This document shows positions 1-14,200 of a stretch of DNA of 64,000 bases, piece after piece. The notes under the pieces were generated by a model. It was not told the origin of the DNA. It did no database searches and worked only from the letters and a program-made list of their open reading frames with translations. The stretch is taken from positions 4,588,001-4,652,000 of the forward strand of contig NC_063270.1 of the NCBI RefSeq assembly GCF_910591885.1, given 5' to 3'. Source of the DNA: Bombus terrestris (lineage: Eukaryota > Arthropoda > Insecta > Hymenoptera > Apidae). The position numbers and the translations under genes are program-made. The stretch's first letter is position 1; each line of letters opens with the position of its first letter.

Positions 1-2
1 AC

Positions 3-32
3 TATTACGTTATAACGTATAACGTTATATAC
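3..32. repeat. Reference canonical monomer (defines the register)
   Basis: This is the first complete consensus unit. It contains two perfect 12-bp palindromes overlapping by one base: ACGTTATAACGT (unit positions 5-16) and TATAACGTTATA (16-27). ACGT occurs at unit positions 5, 13 and 20; those at 5 and 20 are exactly 15 bp apart, and the next unit continues that spacing. Halves 1-15 and 16-30 match at 11 of 15 positions, with mismatches at 4, 13, 14 and 15. The 30-mer is therefore best read as a dimer of an ancestral 15-mer. Confidence 0.95.
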
Positions 33-92
33 TACTACTATACAACGTGTAACGATATATAATATTACTATACATCATGCAGCGTTATGTAG
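33..92. repeat. Divergent monomer doublet, type D3
   Basis: Two adjacent monomers far from consensus. The first carries ACTATACAACGTGTAACG and ends GATATATAA; the second carries CTATACATCATGCAGCG and ends TTATGTAG. They are always followed by a monomer with the GTGTAACG variant. This subtype, marked by CATCATGCAG, also occurs near 3841, 7557, 8276, 12081, 15200, 28961, 31001, 33041, 33700, 35700, 37361, 40180, 52640 and repeatedly after 56460. The doublet sequence is much better conserved between copies than its distance from consensus would suggest, so it behaves as one amplification block. Confidence 0.9.
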
Positions 93-182
93 TATTACGT
101 TATAACGTGTAACGTTATATACTATTACGTTATAACGTATAACGTTATATACTATTACGTTATAACGTATAACGTTATACAC

Positions 183-302
183 AATTACGACATAACGTGT
201 AACGTCATATATTACTGCGATATAACATATAACGTTATATACTTTTACGTTCTAACGTATAACGTTATATACTATTACGGTATGACGTATAACGTTATAT
301 AC
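183..302. repeat. Four-monomer phase block
   Basis: Four diagnostic variants in fixed order: AATTACGACATAACGTGT (183-212; GATATAACG in other copies), TACTGCGATATAACAT (213-242), TTTTACGTTCTAACG (243-272) and TATTACGGTATGACG (273-302). The ordered block, or the same order with the third variant replaced, recurs throughout, for example near 2880, 3060, 5340, 6630, 8430, 11120, 14630, 15350, 20930, 22370, 29110, 34720, 43210, 52010 and 54840. The order is preserved over many copies, which shows that multi-monomer blocks, not single units, are being amplified. Confidence 0.85.
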
Positions 303-572
303 TATTACGTTATAACGTATAACGTTATATACTATTACGTTATAACGTATAACGTTATATACTGTGACGTAATAACGTATAACGTCATATACTATTACGT
401 TATAACGTATAACGTTATATACTAATACGTTATAACGTATAACGTTATACACTATTACGTTATAACGTATAACGTTATATAGAATTACGTTATAACGTAC
501 AACGTTATACACTACTACATTAAAACGTGTAACGTTATATACTACTACGATATAACATATAACGTTATATAC

Positions 573-601
573 TTTATTTCCTAACTTATAACGTTATATA
601 C
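573..601. repeat. 29-bp register-shifting unit E (first of 34)
   Basis: The unit begins TTTATTTCCTAACTTATAA and is 29 bp long, one base short. It is the only common unit with a CC dinucleotide, and the first ACGT is lost. Starts: 573, 1322, 2431, 3390, 4859, 7137, 8816, 9565, 10674, 11633, 14061, 15770, 16519, 18108, 20026, 24164, 26293, 28632, 30671, 32530, 35379, 36698, 36847, 38825, 39484, 41416, 41985, 43874, 45193, 45342, 47320, 47979, 49911, 50480. Nine of these (20026, 24164, 26293, 38825, 41416, 41985, 47320, 49911, 50480) read CTTGTAACG instead of CTTATAACG. It is usually preceded by a CGATATAACATATAACG monomer. On the minus strand it supplies an in-frame TAG. None was found after 50480. 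Confidence 0.93.
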
Positions 602-603
602 TA

Positions 604-611
604 TTACGTAA
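604..611. promoter_or_regulatory. TTACGTAA palindrome (PAR-bZIP/NFIL3-like site, repeated)
   Basis: A variant monomer turns the first ACGT context into the palindrome TTACGTAA. It recurs after most E units and elsewhere. This octamer is the known optimal site of PAR-bZIP and NFIL3 factors. Whether any protein binds here is inference, and no gene in the window could be regulated. Confidence 0.4.
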
Positions 612-633
612 TAACGTATAACGTTATATACTA

Positions 634-641
634 TGACGTCA
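634..641. promoter_or_regulatory. TGACGTCA palindrome (CRE-like site, repeated)
   Basis: The monomer TATGACGTCATAACG contains a perfect CRE/ATF octamer. It occurs 30 bp after the TTACGTAA monomer following some E units, near 634, 1383, 3452, 8877, 9626, 11695, 15832 and 16570. It is restricted to HOR-A; in other blocks the unit reads TGACGTTA. Binding is inferred from the motif only. Confidence 0.4.
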
Positions 642-841
642 TAACGTATAACGTTATATACTATTACGCTATAACGTATAACGTTATACACTATTACGTT
701 ATAACGGATAACGTTATATAGAATTACGTCATAACGTACAACGTTATATACTATTACATTAAAACGTGTAACGTTATATACTATTACGTTATAACGTATA
801 ACGTTATATAATATTACGTTATAACGTATAACGTTATATAC

Positions 842-901
842 TACTACGATACAACGTGTAACGACATATAGTATTACTATACAACGTGCAGCGTTATGTA
901 G
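842..901. repeat. Divergent monomer doublet, type D1
   Basis: First unit CGATACAACGTGTAACGACA, second unit ACTATACAACGTGCAGCG ending TTATGTAG. This is the commonest divergent doublet and recurs dozens of times from here to 63690, nearly always preceded by a unit ending TATAATATTACG. Read on the minus strand it gives the HNAARCIVILYVVTRCIVVV interruption of the otherwise regular pentapeptide pattern. The second unit holds the only common G outside CpG (GCAG). Confidence 0.9.
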
Positions 902-1710
902 TGTTACGTTAGAACGTGTAACGTTACATACTATTACGTTATAACGTATAACGTTATATGCTATTACGTTATAATGTATAACGTTATATACTATTACGTT
1001 ATAACGTATAACGTTATATACTACTACGATACAACGTGTAACGACATATAGTATTACTATACAACGTGCAGCGTTATGTAGTATTACGTTATAACGTGTA
1101 ACGTTATATACTAATACGTTATAACGTATAACGTTATACACTATTACGTTATAACGTATAACGTTATATACTAATACGTTATAACGTATAACGTTATACA
1201 CTATTACGTTATAACGTATAACGTTGTATAGAATTACGTTATAACGTACAACGTTATACACTACTACATTAAAACGTGTAACGTTATATACTACTACGAT
1301 ATAACATATAACGTTATATACTTTATTTCCTAACTTATAACGTTATATACTATTACGTAATAACGTATAACGTTATATACTATGACGTCATAACGTATAA
1401 CGTTATATACTATTACGCTATAACGTATAACGTTATACACTATTACGTTATAACGGATAACGTTATATAGAATTACGTCATAACGTACAACGTTATATAC
1501 TATTACATTAAAACGTGTAACGTTATATACTATTACGTTATAACGTATAACGTTATATAATATTACGTTATAACGTATAACGTTTTATACTACTACGATA
1601 CAACGTGTAACGACATATAGTATTACTATACAACGTGCAGCGTTATGTAGTATTACGTTAGAACGTGTAACGTTACATACTATTACGTTATAACGTATAA
1701 CGTTATATAC

Positions 1711-1770
1711 TACTACTATACAACGTGTGACGATATATAGTATTACTATACAACGTGCAGCGTTATGTAG
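1711..1770. repeat. Divergent monomer doublet, type D2
   Basis: The first unit reads ACTATACAACGTGTGACGAT, the second is the same GTGCAGCG unit as in D1. Other copies lie near 6053, 6233, 9954, 12979, 13159, 17350, 19153, 20770, 22030, 23205, 23385, 38495, 40813, 53573 and 53753. A subvariant with GTGTGACGGTATATAG occurs near 7280, 7400, 14210, 14330, 19340 and 19490. D1, D2 and D3 look like sub-lineages of one ancestral doublet. Confidence 0.88.
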
Positions 1771-3928
1771 TATTACGTTATAACGTGTATCGTTATATAC
1801 TACTACGTTATAATGTATAACGTTATATCCTATGACGTAATAACGTATAACGTCATATACTATTACGTTATAACGTATAACGTCATATACAGTTACGTTA
1901 TAACGTATAACGTTATATAGTATTACGTTATAACGTATAACGTTATATACTATTACGTTATAACGTATAACGTTATATACTATTACGTTATAACGTATAA
2001 CGTTATATACTATTACGTTATAACGTATAACGTTATATACTATTACGTTATAACTTATAGCGTTACATACTATTACGTTATAACGTATAACGTTATACAC
2101 AATTACGATATAACGTGTAACGTCATATATTACTGCGATATAACATGTAACATTATATACTTTTACGTTCTAACGTATAACGTTATATACTATTACGGTA
2201 TGACGTATAACGTTATATACTAGAACGTAATAACGTATAACGTCATATACTATTACGTTATAACGTATAACGTTATATAGAATTACGTTATAACGTACAA
2301 CGTGATACACTACTACATTAAAACGTGTAACGTTATATACTATTACGTTATAACGTATAACGTTATATACTATTACGTTATAACGTGTAACGTTATATAC
2401 TACTACGATATAACATATAACGTTATATACTTTATTTCCTAACTTATAACGTTATATACTATTACGTAATAACGTATAACGTTATATACTATGACGTTAT
2501 AACGTATAACGTTATATACTATTACGCTATAACGTATAACGTTATACACTACTACATTAAAACGTGTAACGTTATATACTATTACGTTATAACGTATAAC
2601 GTTATATACTATTACGTTATAACGTATAACGTTATATACTATTACGTTATAACGTGTAACGTTATATACTACTTCCTTATAACATATAACGTTATATACT
2701 ATTACGTTATAACGTATAACGTTATATACTATTACGTTATAACGTATAACGTTATATACTATTACGCTATAACATATAACGTTATATACTATTACGTTAT
2801 AACTTATAGCGTTACATACTATTACGCTATAACTTATAACGTTATATACTATTACGTTATAACGTATAACGTTATACACAATTACGATATAACGTGTAAC
2901 GTCATATATTACTGCGATATAACATGTAACGTTATATACTTTTACGTTCTAACGTATAACGTTATATACTATTACGGTATGACGTATAACGTTATATACT
3001 ATTACGTTATAACGTATAACGTTATATACTATTACGTTATAACGTATAACGTTATACACAATTACGATATAACGTGTAACGTCATATATTACTGCGATAT
3101 AACATGTAACGTTATATACTTTTACGTTCTAACGTATAACGTTATATACTATTACGGTATGACGTATAACGTTATATACTATTACGTTATAACGTATAAC
3201 GTCATATACTATTACGTTATAACGTATAACGTTATATACTAATACGTTATAACGTATAACGTTATACACTATTACGTTATAACGTATAACGTTATATAGA
3301 ATTACGTTATAACGTACAACGTTATACACTACTACATTAAAACGTGTAACGTTATATACTACTACGATATAACATATAACGTTATATACTTTATTTCCTA
3401 ACTTATAACGTTATATACTATTACGTAATAACGTATAACGTTATATACTATGACGTCATAACGTATAACGTTATATACTATTACGCTATAACGTATAACG
3501 TTATACACTATTACGTTATAACGGATAACGTTATATAGAATTACGTCATAACGTACAACGTTATATACTATTACATTAAAACGTGTAACGTTATATACTA
3601 TTACGTTATAACGTATAACGTTATATAATATTACGTTATAACGTATAACGTTATATACTACTACGATACAACGTGTAACGACATATAGTATTACTATACA
3701 ACGTGCAGCGTTATGTAGTATTACGTTAGAACGTGTAACGTTACATACTATTACGTTATAACGTATAACGTTATATGCTATTACGTTATAATGTATAACG
3801 TTATATACTATTACGTTATTACGTATAACGTTATATACTACTACTCTACAACGTGTAACGATATATAATATTACTATACATCATGCAGCGTTATGTAGTA
3901 TTACGTTATAACGTGTAACGTTATATAC

Positions 3929-5330
3929 TTTTACGTTCTAACGTATAACGTTATATACTATTACGGTATGACGTATAACGTTATATACTATTACGTTATA
4001 ACGTATAACGTTATATACTATAACGTAATAACGTATAACGTCATATACTATTACGTTATAACGTATAACGTTATATACTAATACGTTATAACGTATAACG
4101 TTATACACTATTACGTTATAACGTATAACGTTATATAGAATTACGTTATAACGTACAACGTGATACACTACTACATTAAAACGTGTAACGTTATATACTA
4201 TTACGTTATAACGTATAACGTTATATACTATTACGTTATAACGTATAACGTTATATACTATTACGTTATAACGTGTAACGTTATATACTACTACCTTATA
4301 ACATATAACGTTATATAATATTACGTTATAACGTATAACGTTATATACTATTACGTTATAACGTATAACGTTATATACTATTACGCTATAACATATAACG
4401 TTATATACTATTACGTTATAACTTATAGCGTTACATACTATTACGCTATAACTTATAACGTTATATACTATTACGTTATAACGTATAACGTTATACACAA
4501 TTACGATATAACGTGTAACGTCATATATTACTGCGATATAACATGTAACGTTATATACTAATACGTTATAACGTATAACGTTATACACTATTACGTTATA
4601 ACGTATAACGTTATATAGAATTACGTTATAACGTACAACGTTATACACTACTACATTAAAACGTGTAACGTTATATACCATTACGTTATAACGTATAACG
4701 TTATATACTATTACGTTATAACGTATAACGTTATATACTATTACGTTATAACGTGTAACGTTATATACTACTACCTTATAACATATAACGTTATATACTA
4801 TTACGTTATAACGTGTAACGTTATATACTACTACTATATAACATATAACGTTATATACTTTATTTCCTAACTTATAACGTTATATACTATTACGTAATAA
4901 CGTATAACGTTATATACTATTACGTCATAACGTATAACGTTATATACTATTACGCTATAACGTATAACGTTATACACTATTACGTTATAACGGATAACGT
5001 TATATAGAATTACGTCATAACGTACAACGTTATATACTATTACATTAAAACGTGTAACGTTATATACTATTACGTTATAACGTATAACGTTATATACTAT
5101 TACGTTATAACGTATAACGTTATATAGAATTACGTTATAACGTACAACGTGATACACTACTACATTAAAACGTGTAACGTTATATACTATTACGTTATAA
5201 CGTATAACGTTATATACTATTACGCTATAACATATAACGTTATATACTATTACGTTATAACTTATAGCGTTACATACTATTACGCTATAACTTATAACGT
5301 TATATACTATTACGTTATAACGTATAACGT
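3929..5330. repeat. Segment present in HOR-A copy 1 and missing from copy 2
   Basis: The collinear match to 8243 bp downstream ends at 3929/12172, and the match to 6924 bp downstream begins near 5330/12254. The difference between the two offsets is 1,319 bp, that is 44 monomers including the E unit at 4859. The segment is made of ordinary variant monomers also found at 2520-3000, including the ACCTTATAACAT and CTATAACTTATAACG units. Either copy 2 lost it or copy 1 gained it by unequal exchange. Confidence 0.75.
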
Positions 5331-5907
5331 TATATACAATTACGATATAACGTGTAACGTCATATATTACTGCGATATAACATGTAACGTTATATACTTT
5401 TACGTTCTAACGTATAACGTTATATACTATTACGGTATGACGTATAACGATATATACTATTACGTTATAACGTATAACGTTATATAATATTACGTTATAA
5501 CGTATAACGTTATATTCTACTACGATACAACGTGTAACGACATATAGTATTACTATACAACGTGCAGCGTTATGTAGTATTACGTTATAACGTGTAACGT
5601 TATATACTATTACGGTATGACGTATAACGTTATATACTATTACGTTATAACGTATAACGTTATATACTAATACGTTATAACGTATAACGTTATATACTAT
5701 GACGTAATAACGTATAACGTCATATACTATTACGTTATAACGTATAACGTTATATACTATTACGTTATAACGTATAACGTTTTATAGTATTACGCTATAA
5801 CGCATAACGTTAAATACTATTACGTTATAACGTATAACGTTATACACAATTACGTTATAACGTGTAACGTCATATATTACTGCGATATAACATATAAAGT
5901 TATATGC

Positions 5908-5936
5908 TATTGCGTTGTAACGTATAACGTATATAC
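5908..5936. repeat. 29-bp unit S, deletion of one T (first of 11)
   Basis: The unit is near consensus except for GTTGTAACG (TTGCGTTGTAACG in this copy) and a single-base loss giving CGTATATAC instead of CGTTATATAC. Starts: 5908, 12832, 19007, 23055, 38346, 40727, 46841, 49222, 53419, 54318, 57452. It follows a monomer containing CATATAAAG or a close variant, so it travels with a fixed neighbour. On the minus strand it shifts the frame and produces the VYTLYVTT ending seen in several open frames. None was found after 57452. Confidence 0.92.
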
Positions 5937-8243
5937 TATTACGTTATAACGTATAACGTTATATACTATTACGTTATAACGTATAACGTTATATACTATT
6001 ACGTTATAACGTATAACGTTATATAATATTACGTTATAACGTATAACGTTATATACTACTACTATACAACGTGTGACGATATATAGTATTACTATACAAC
6101 GTGCAGCGTTATGTAGTATTACGTTATAACGTGTAACGTTATAAACTATTACGTTATAACGTATAACGTTATATACTATTACGTTATAACGTATAACGTT
6201 ATATAATATTACGTTATAACGTATAACGTTATATACTACTACTATACAACGTGTGACGATATATAGTATTACTATACAACGTGCAGCGTTATGTAGTATT
6301 ACGTTATAACGTGTATCGTTATATACTACTACGTTATAATGTATAACGTTATATCCTATGACGTAATAACGTATAACGTCATATACTATTACGTTATAAC
6401 GTATAACGTCATATACAATTACGTTATAACGTATAACGTTATATACTATTACGTTATAACGTATAACGTTATATACTATTACGTTATAACGAATAACGTT
6501 ATATACTATTACGTTATAACGTATAACGTTATATACTATTACGCTATAACGAATAACGTTATATACTATTACGTTATAACTTATAGCGTTACATACTATT
6601 ACGTTATAACGTATAACGTTATACACAATTACGATATAACGTGTAACGTCATATATTACTGCGATATAACATGTAACATTATATACTTTTACGTTCTAAC
6701 GTATAACGTTATATACTATTACGGTATGAGGTATAACGTTATATACTATTACGTTATAACGTATAACGTTATATACTATAACGTAATAACGTATAACGTC
6801 ATATACTATTACGTTATAACGTATAACGTTATATACTAATACGTTATAACGTATAACGTTATACACTATTACGTTATAACGTATAACGTTATATAGAATT
6901 ACGTTATAACGTACAACGTGATACACTACTACATTAAAACGTGTAACGTTATATACTATTACGTTATAACGTATAACGTTATATACTATTACGTTATAAC
7001 GTATAACGTTATATACTATTACGTTATAACGTGTAACGTTATATACTACTACCTTATAACATATAACGTTATATACTATTACGTTATAACGTGTAACGTT
7101 ATGTACTACTACGATATAACATATAACGTTATATACTTTATTTCCTAACTTATAACGTTATATACTATTACGTAATAACGTATAACGTTATATACTATGA
7201 CGTTATAACGTATAACGTTATATACTATTACGTTATAACGTATAACGTTATATAATATTACGTTATAACGTATAACGTTATATACTACTACTATACAACG
7301 TGTGACGGTATATAGTATTACTATACAACGTGCAGCGTTATATACTATTACGTTATAACGTATAACGTTATATAATATTACGTTATAACGTATAACGTTA
7401 TATACTACTACTATACAACGTGTGACGGTATATAGTATTACTATACAACGTGCAGCGTTATGTAGTATTACGTTATAACGTATAACGTTATATAATATTA
7501 CGTTATAATGTATAACGTTATATACTATTACGTTATAACGTATAACGTTATATACTACTACTATACAACGTGTAACGATATATAATATTACTATACATCA
7601 TGCAGCGTTATGTAGTATTACGTTATAACGTGTAACGTTATATACTATTACGTTATAACGTATAACGCTATATACTATTACGTTATAACGTATAACGTTA
7701 TACACAATGACGACATAACGTGTAACGTCACATATTACTGCGATATAACATATAACGTTATATACTTTTACGTTCTAACGTATAACGTTATATACTATTA
7801 CGGTATGACGTATAACGTTATATACTATTACGTTATAACGTATAACGTTATATACTATTACGTTATAACGTATAACGTTATACACTATTACGTTATAACG
7901 GATAACGTTATATAGAGTTACGTCATAACGTACAACGTTATATACTATTACATTATAACGTGTAACGTTATATACTATTACGTTATAACGTATAACGTTA
8001 TATACTATTACGTTATAACGTATAACGTTATATACTATTACGTTATAACGTATAACGTTATATAATATTACGTTATAACGTATAACGTTATATACTACTA
8101 CGATACAACGTGTAACGACATATAGTATTACTATACAACGTGCAGCGTTATGTAGTATTACGTTATAACGTGTAACGTTACATACTATTACGTTATAACG
8201 TATAACGTTATATGCTATTACGTTATAATGTATAACGTTATAT

Positions 8244-11200
8244 ACTATTACGTTATAACGTATAACGTTATATACTACTACTATACAACGTGTAACGATA
8301 TATAATATTACTATACATCATGCAGCGTTATGTAGTATTACGTTATAACGTGTAACGTTATATACTATTACGTTATAACGTATAACGTTATATACTATTA
8401 CGTTATAACGTATAACGTTATACACAATTACGACATAACGTGTAACGTCATATATTACTGCGATATAACATATAACGTTATATACTTTTACGTTCTAACG
8501 TATAACGTTATATACTATTACGGTATGACGTATAACGTTATATACTATTACGTTATAACGTATAACGTTATATACTATTACGTTATAACGTATAACGTTA
8601 TATACTGTGACGTAATAACGTATAACGTCATATACTATTACGTTATAACGTATAACGTTATATACTAATACGTTATAACGTATAACGTTATACACTATTA
8701 CGTTATAACGTATAACGTTATATAGAATTACGTTATAACGTACAACGTTATACACTACTACATTAAAACGTGTAACGTTATATACTACTACGATATAACA
8801 TATAACGTTATATACTTTATTTCCTAACTTATAACGTTATATACTATTACGTAATAACGTATAACGTTATATACTATGACGTCATAACGTATAACGTTAT
8901 ATACTATTACGCTATAACGTATAACGTTATACACTATTACGTTATAACGGATAACGTTATATAGAATTACGTCATAACGTACAACGTTATATACTATTAC
9001 ATTAAAACGTGTAACGTTATATACTATTACGTTATAACGTATAACGTTATATAATATTACGTTATAACGTATAACGTTATATACTACTACGATACAACGT
9101 GTAACGACATATAGTATTACTATACAACGTGCAGCGTTATGTAGTGTTACGTTAGAACGTGTAACGTTACATACTATTACGTTATAACGTATAACGTTAT
9201 ATGCTATTACGTTATAATGTATAACGTTATATACTATTACGTTATAACGTATAACGTTATATACTACTACGATACAACGTGTAACGACATATAGTATTAC
9301 TATACAACGTGCAGCGTTATGTAGTATTACGTTATAACGTGTAACGTTATATACTAATACGTTATAACGTATAACGTTATACACTATTACGTTATAACGT
9401 ATAACGTTATATACTAATACGTTATAACGTATAACGTTATACACTATTACGTTATAACGTATAACGTTGTATAGAATTACGTTATAACGTACAACGTTAT
9501 ACACTACTACATTAAAACGTGTAACGTTATATACTACTACGATATAACATATAACGTTATATACTTTATTTCCTAACTTATAACGTTATATACTATTACG
9601 TAATAACGTATAACGTTATATACTATGACGTCATAACGTATAACGTTATATACTATTACGCTATAACGTATAACGTTATACACTATTACGTTATAACGGA
9701 TAACGTTATATAGAATTACGTCATAACGTACAACGTTATATACTATTACATTAAAACGTGTAACGTTATATACTATTACGTTATAACGTATAACGTTATA
9801 TAATATTACGTTATAACGTATAACGTTTTATACTACTACGATACAACGTGTAACGACATATAGTATTACTATACAACGTGCAGCGTTATGTAGTATTACG
9901 TTAGAACGTGTAACGTTACATACTATTACGTTATAACGTATAACGTTATATACTACTACTATACAACGTGTGACGATATATAGTATTACTATACAACGTG
10001 CAGCGTTATGTAGTATTACGTTATAACGTGTATCGTTATATACTACTACGTTATAATGTATAACGTTATATCCTATGACGTAATAACGTATAACGTCATA
10101 TACTATTACGTTATAACGTATAACGTCATATACAGTTACGTTATAACGTATAACGTTATATAGTATTACGTTATAACGTATAACGTTATATACTATTACG
10201 TTATAACGTATAACGTTATATACTATTACGTTATAACGTATAACGTTATATACTATTACGCTATAACGTATAACGTTATATACTATTACGTTATAACTTA
10301 TAGCGTTACATACTATTACGTTATAACGTATAACGTTATACACAATTACGATATAACGTGTAACGTCATATATTACTGCGATATAACATGTAACATTATA
10401 TACTTTTACGTTCTAACGTATAAAGTTATATACTATTACGGTATGACGTATAACGTTATATACTAGAACGTAATAACGTATAACGTCATATACTATTACG
10501 TTATAACGTATAACGTTATATAGAATTACGTTATAACGTACAACGTGATACACTACTACATTAAAACGTGTAACGTTATATACTATTACGTTATAACGTA
10601 TAACGTTATATACTATTACGTTATAACGTGTAACGTTATATACTACTACGATATAACATATAACGTTATATACTTTATTTCCTAACTTATAACGTTATAT
10701 ACTATTACGTAATAACGTATAACGTTATATACTATGACGTTATAACGTATAACGTTATATACTATTACGCTATAACGTATAACGTTATACACTACTACAT
10801 TAAAACGTGTAACGTTATATACTATTACGTTATAACGTATAACGTTATATACTATTACGTTATAACGTATAACGTTATATACTATTACGTTATAACGTGT
10901 AACGTTATATACTACTACCTTATAACATATAACGTTATATACTATTACGTTATAACGTATAACGTTATATACTATTACGTTATAACGTATAACGTTATAT
11001 ACTATTACGCTATAACATATAACGTTATATACTATTACGTTATAACTTATAGCGTTACATACTATTACGCTATAACTTATAACGTTATATACTATTACGT
11101 TATAACGTATAACGTTATACACAATTACGATATAACGTGTAACGTCATATATTACTGCGATATAACATGTAACGTTATATACTTTTACGTTCTAACGTAT

Positions 11201-14200
11201 AACGTTATATACTATTACGGTATGACGTATAACGTTATATACTATTACGTTATAACGTATAACGTTATATACTATTACGTTATAACGTATAACGTTATAC
11301 ACAATTACGATATAACGTGTAACGTCATATATTACTGCGATATAACATGTAACGTTATATACTTTTACGTTCTAACGTATAACGTTATATACTATTACGG
11401 TATGACGTATAACGTTATATACTATTACGTTATAACGTATAACGTCATATACTATTACGTTATAACGTATAACGTTATATACTAATACGTTATAACGTAT
11501 AACGTTATACACTATTACGTTATAACGTATAACGTTATATAGAATTACGTTATAACGTACAACGTTATACACTACTACATTAAAACGTGTAACGTTATAT
11601 ACTACTACGATATAACATATAACGTTATATACTTTATTTCCTAACTTATAACGTTATATACTATTACGTAATAACGTATAACGTTATATACTATGACGTC
11701 ATAACGTATAACGTTATATACTATTACGCTATAACGTATAACGTTATACACTATTACGTTATAACGGATAACGTTATATAGAATTACGTCATAACGTACA
11801 ACGTTATATACTATTACATTAAAACGTGTAACGTTATATACTATTACGTTATAACGTATAACGTTATATAATATTACGTTATAACGTATAACGTTATATA
11901 CTACTACGATACAACGTGTAACGACATATAGTATTACTATACAACGTGCAGCGTTATGTAGTATTACGTTAGAACGTGTAACGTTACATACTATTACGTT
12001 ATAACGTATAACGTTATATGCTATTACGTTATAATGTATAACGTTATATACTATTACGTTATTACGTATAACGTTATATACTACTACTCTACAACGTGTA
12101 ACGATATATAATATTACTATACATCATGCAGCGTTATGTAGTATTACGTTATAACGTGTAACGTTATATACTATTACGTTATAACGTATAACGTTATATA
12201 CTATTACGTTATAACGTATAACGTTATATACTATTACGTTATAACGTATAACGTTATACACAATTACGATATAACGTGTAACGTCATATATTACTGCGAT
12301 ATAACATATAACGTTATATACTTTTACGTTCTAACGTATAACGTTATATACTATTACGGTATGACGTATAACGTTATATACTATTACGTTATAACGTATA
12401 ACGTTATATAATATTACGTTATAACGTATAACGTTATATTCTACTACGATACAACGTGTAACGACATATAGTATTACTATACAACGTGCAGCGTTATGTA
12501 GTATTACGTTATAACGTGTAACGTTATATACTATTACGGTATGACGTATAACGTTATATACTATTACGTTATAACGTATAACGTTATATACTAATACGTT
12601 ATAACGTATAACGTTATATACTATGACGTAATAACGTATAACGTCATATACTATTACGTTATAACGTATAACGTTATATACTATTACGTTATAACGTATA
12701 ACGTTTTATAGTATTACGCTATAACGCATAACGTTAAATACTATTACGTTATAACGTATAACGTTATACACAATTACGTTATAACGTGTAACGTCATATA
12801 TTACTGCGATATAACATATAAAGTTATATGCTATTGCGTTGTAACGTATAACGTATATACTATTACGTTATAACGTATAACGTTATATACTATTACGTTA
12901 TAACGTATAACGTTATATACTATTACGTTATAACGTATAACGTTATATAATATTACGTTATAACGTATAACGTTATATACTACTACTATACAACGTGTGA
13001 CGATATATAGTATTACTATACAACGTGCAGCGTTATGTAGTATTACGTTATAACGTGTAACGTTATAAACTATTACGTTATAACGTATAACGTTATATAC
13101 TATTACGTTATAACGTATAACGTTATATAATATTACGTTATAACGTATAACGTTATATACTACTACTATACAACGTGTGACGATATATAGTATTACTATA
13201 CAACGTGCAGCGTTATGTAGTATTACGTTATAACGTGTATCGTTATATACTACTACGTTATAATGTATAACGTTATATCCTATGACGTAATAACGTATAA
13301 CGTCATATACTATTACGTTATAACGTATAACGTCATATACAATTACGTTATAACGTATAACGTTATATACTATTACGTTATAACGTATAACGTTATATAC
13401 TATTACGTTATAACGAATAACGTTATATACTATTACGTTATAACGTATAACGTTATATACTATTACGCTATAACGTATAACGTTATATACTATTACGTTA
13501 TAACTTATAGCGTTACATACTATTACGTTATAACGTATAACGTTATACACAATTACGATATAACGTGTAACGTCATATATTACTGCGATATAACATGTAA
13601 CATTATATACTTTTACGTTCTAACGTATAACGTTATATACTATTACGGTATGAGGTATAACGTTATATACTATTACGTTATAACGTACAACGTTATATAC
13701 TATAACGTAATAACGTATAACGTCATATACTATTACGTTATAACGTATAACGTTATATACTAATACGTTATAACGTATAACGTTATACACTATTACGTTA
13801 TAACGTATAACGTTATATAGAATTACGTTATAACGTACAACGTGATACACTACTACATTAAAACGTGTAACGTTATATACTATTACGTTATAACGTATAA
13901 CGTTATATACTATTACGTTATAACGTATAACGTTATATACTATTACGTTATAACGTGTAACGTTATATACTACTACCTTATAACATATAACGTTATATAC
14001 TATTACGTTATAACGTGTAACGTTATGTACTACTACGATATAACATATAACGTTATATACTTTATTTCCTAACTTATAACGTTATATACTATTACGTAAT
14101 AACGTATAACGTTATATACTATGACGTTATAACGTATAACGTTATATACTATTACGTTATAACGTATAACGTTATATAATATTACGTTATAACGTATAAC

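Larger units (their letters stand above)
573..1680. repeat. 749-bp internal tandem duplication
   Basis: About 360 bp beginning at the E unit at 573 is repeated from the E unit at 1322. The run includes TATGACGTCATAACG, the GGATAACG monomer, the ACATTAAAACG monomer and a D1 doublet. The spacing of 749 equals 24 units of 30 bp plus one of 29. The same pair recurs at 8816/9565 and 15770/16519, so it existed before the larger HOR was copied. Confidence 0.85.
1..8243. repeat. HOR-A copy 1 (275 monomers, 8,243 bp)
   Basis: Bases 1-3928 recur almost unchanged at 8244-12171, and E units at 573, 1322, 2431 and 3390 recur exactly 8,243 bp later. The length equals 268 units of 30 bp plus seven of 29 bp (six E, one S). 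Bases from about 5330 onward recur 6,924 bp later instead, so about 1.3 kb (near 3929-5330) is present here and absent from the next copy. The window begins inside the array, so base 1 is an arbitrary phase. Confidence 0.9.

Noticed and set aside
33..92. tRNA or small structured RNA in the divergent doublet
   Set aside because: No cloverleaf or conserved arm motifs. The doublet aligns to the monomer over its whole length.
573..601. E unit as a transposon end or insertion remnant
   Set aside because: It is in monomer register, keeps the last half of the monomer, and has no flanking target-site duplication or inverted-repeat partner.
573..601. E unit or D doublet as a CENP-B box
   Set aside because: Neither contains the TTCG and CGGG core bases of the CENP-B box.
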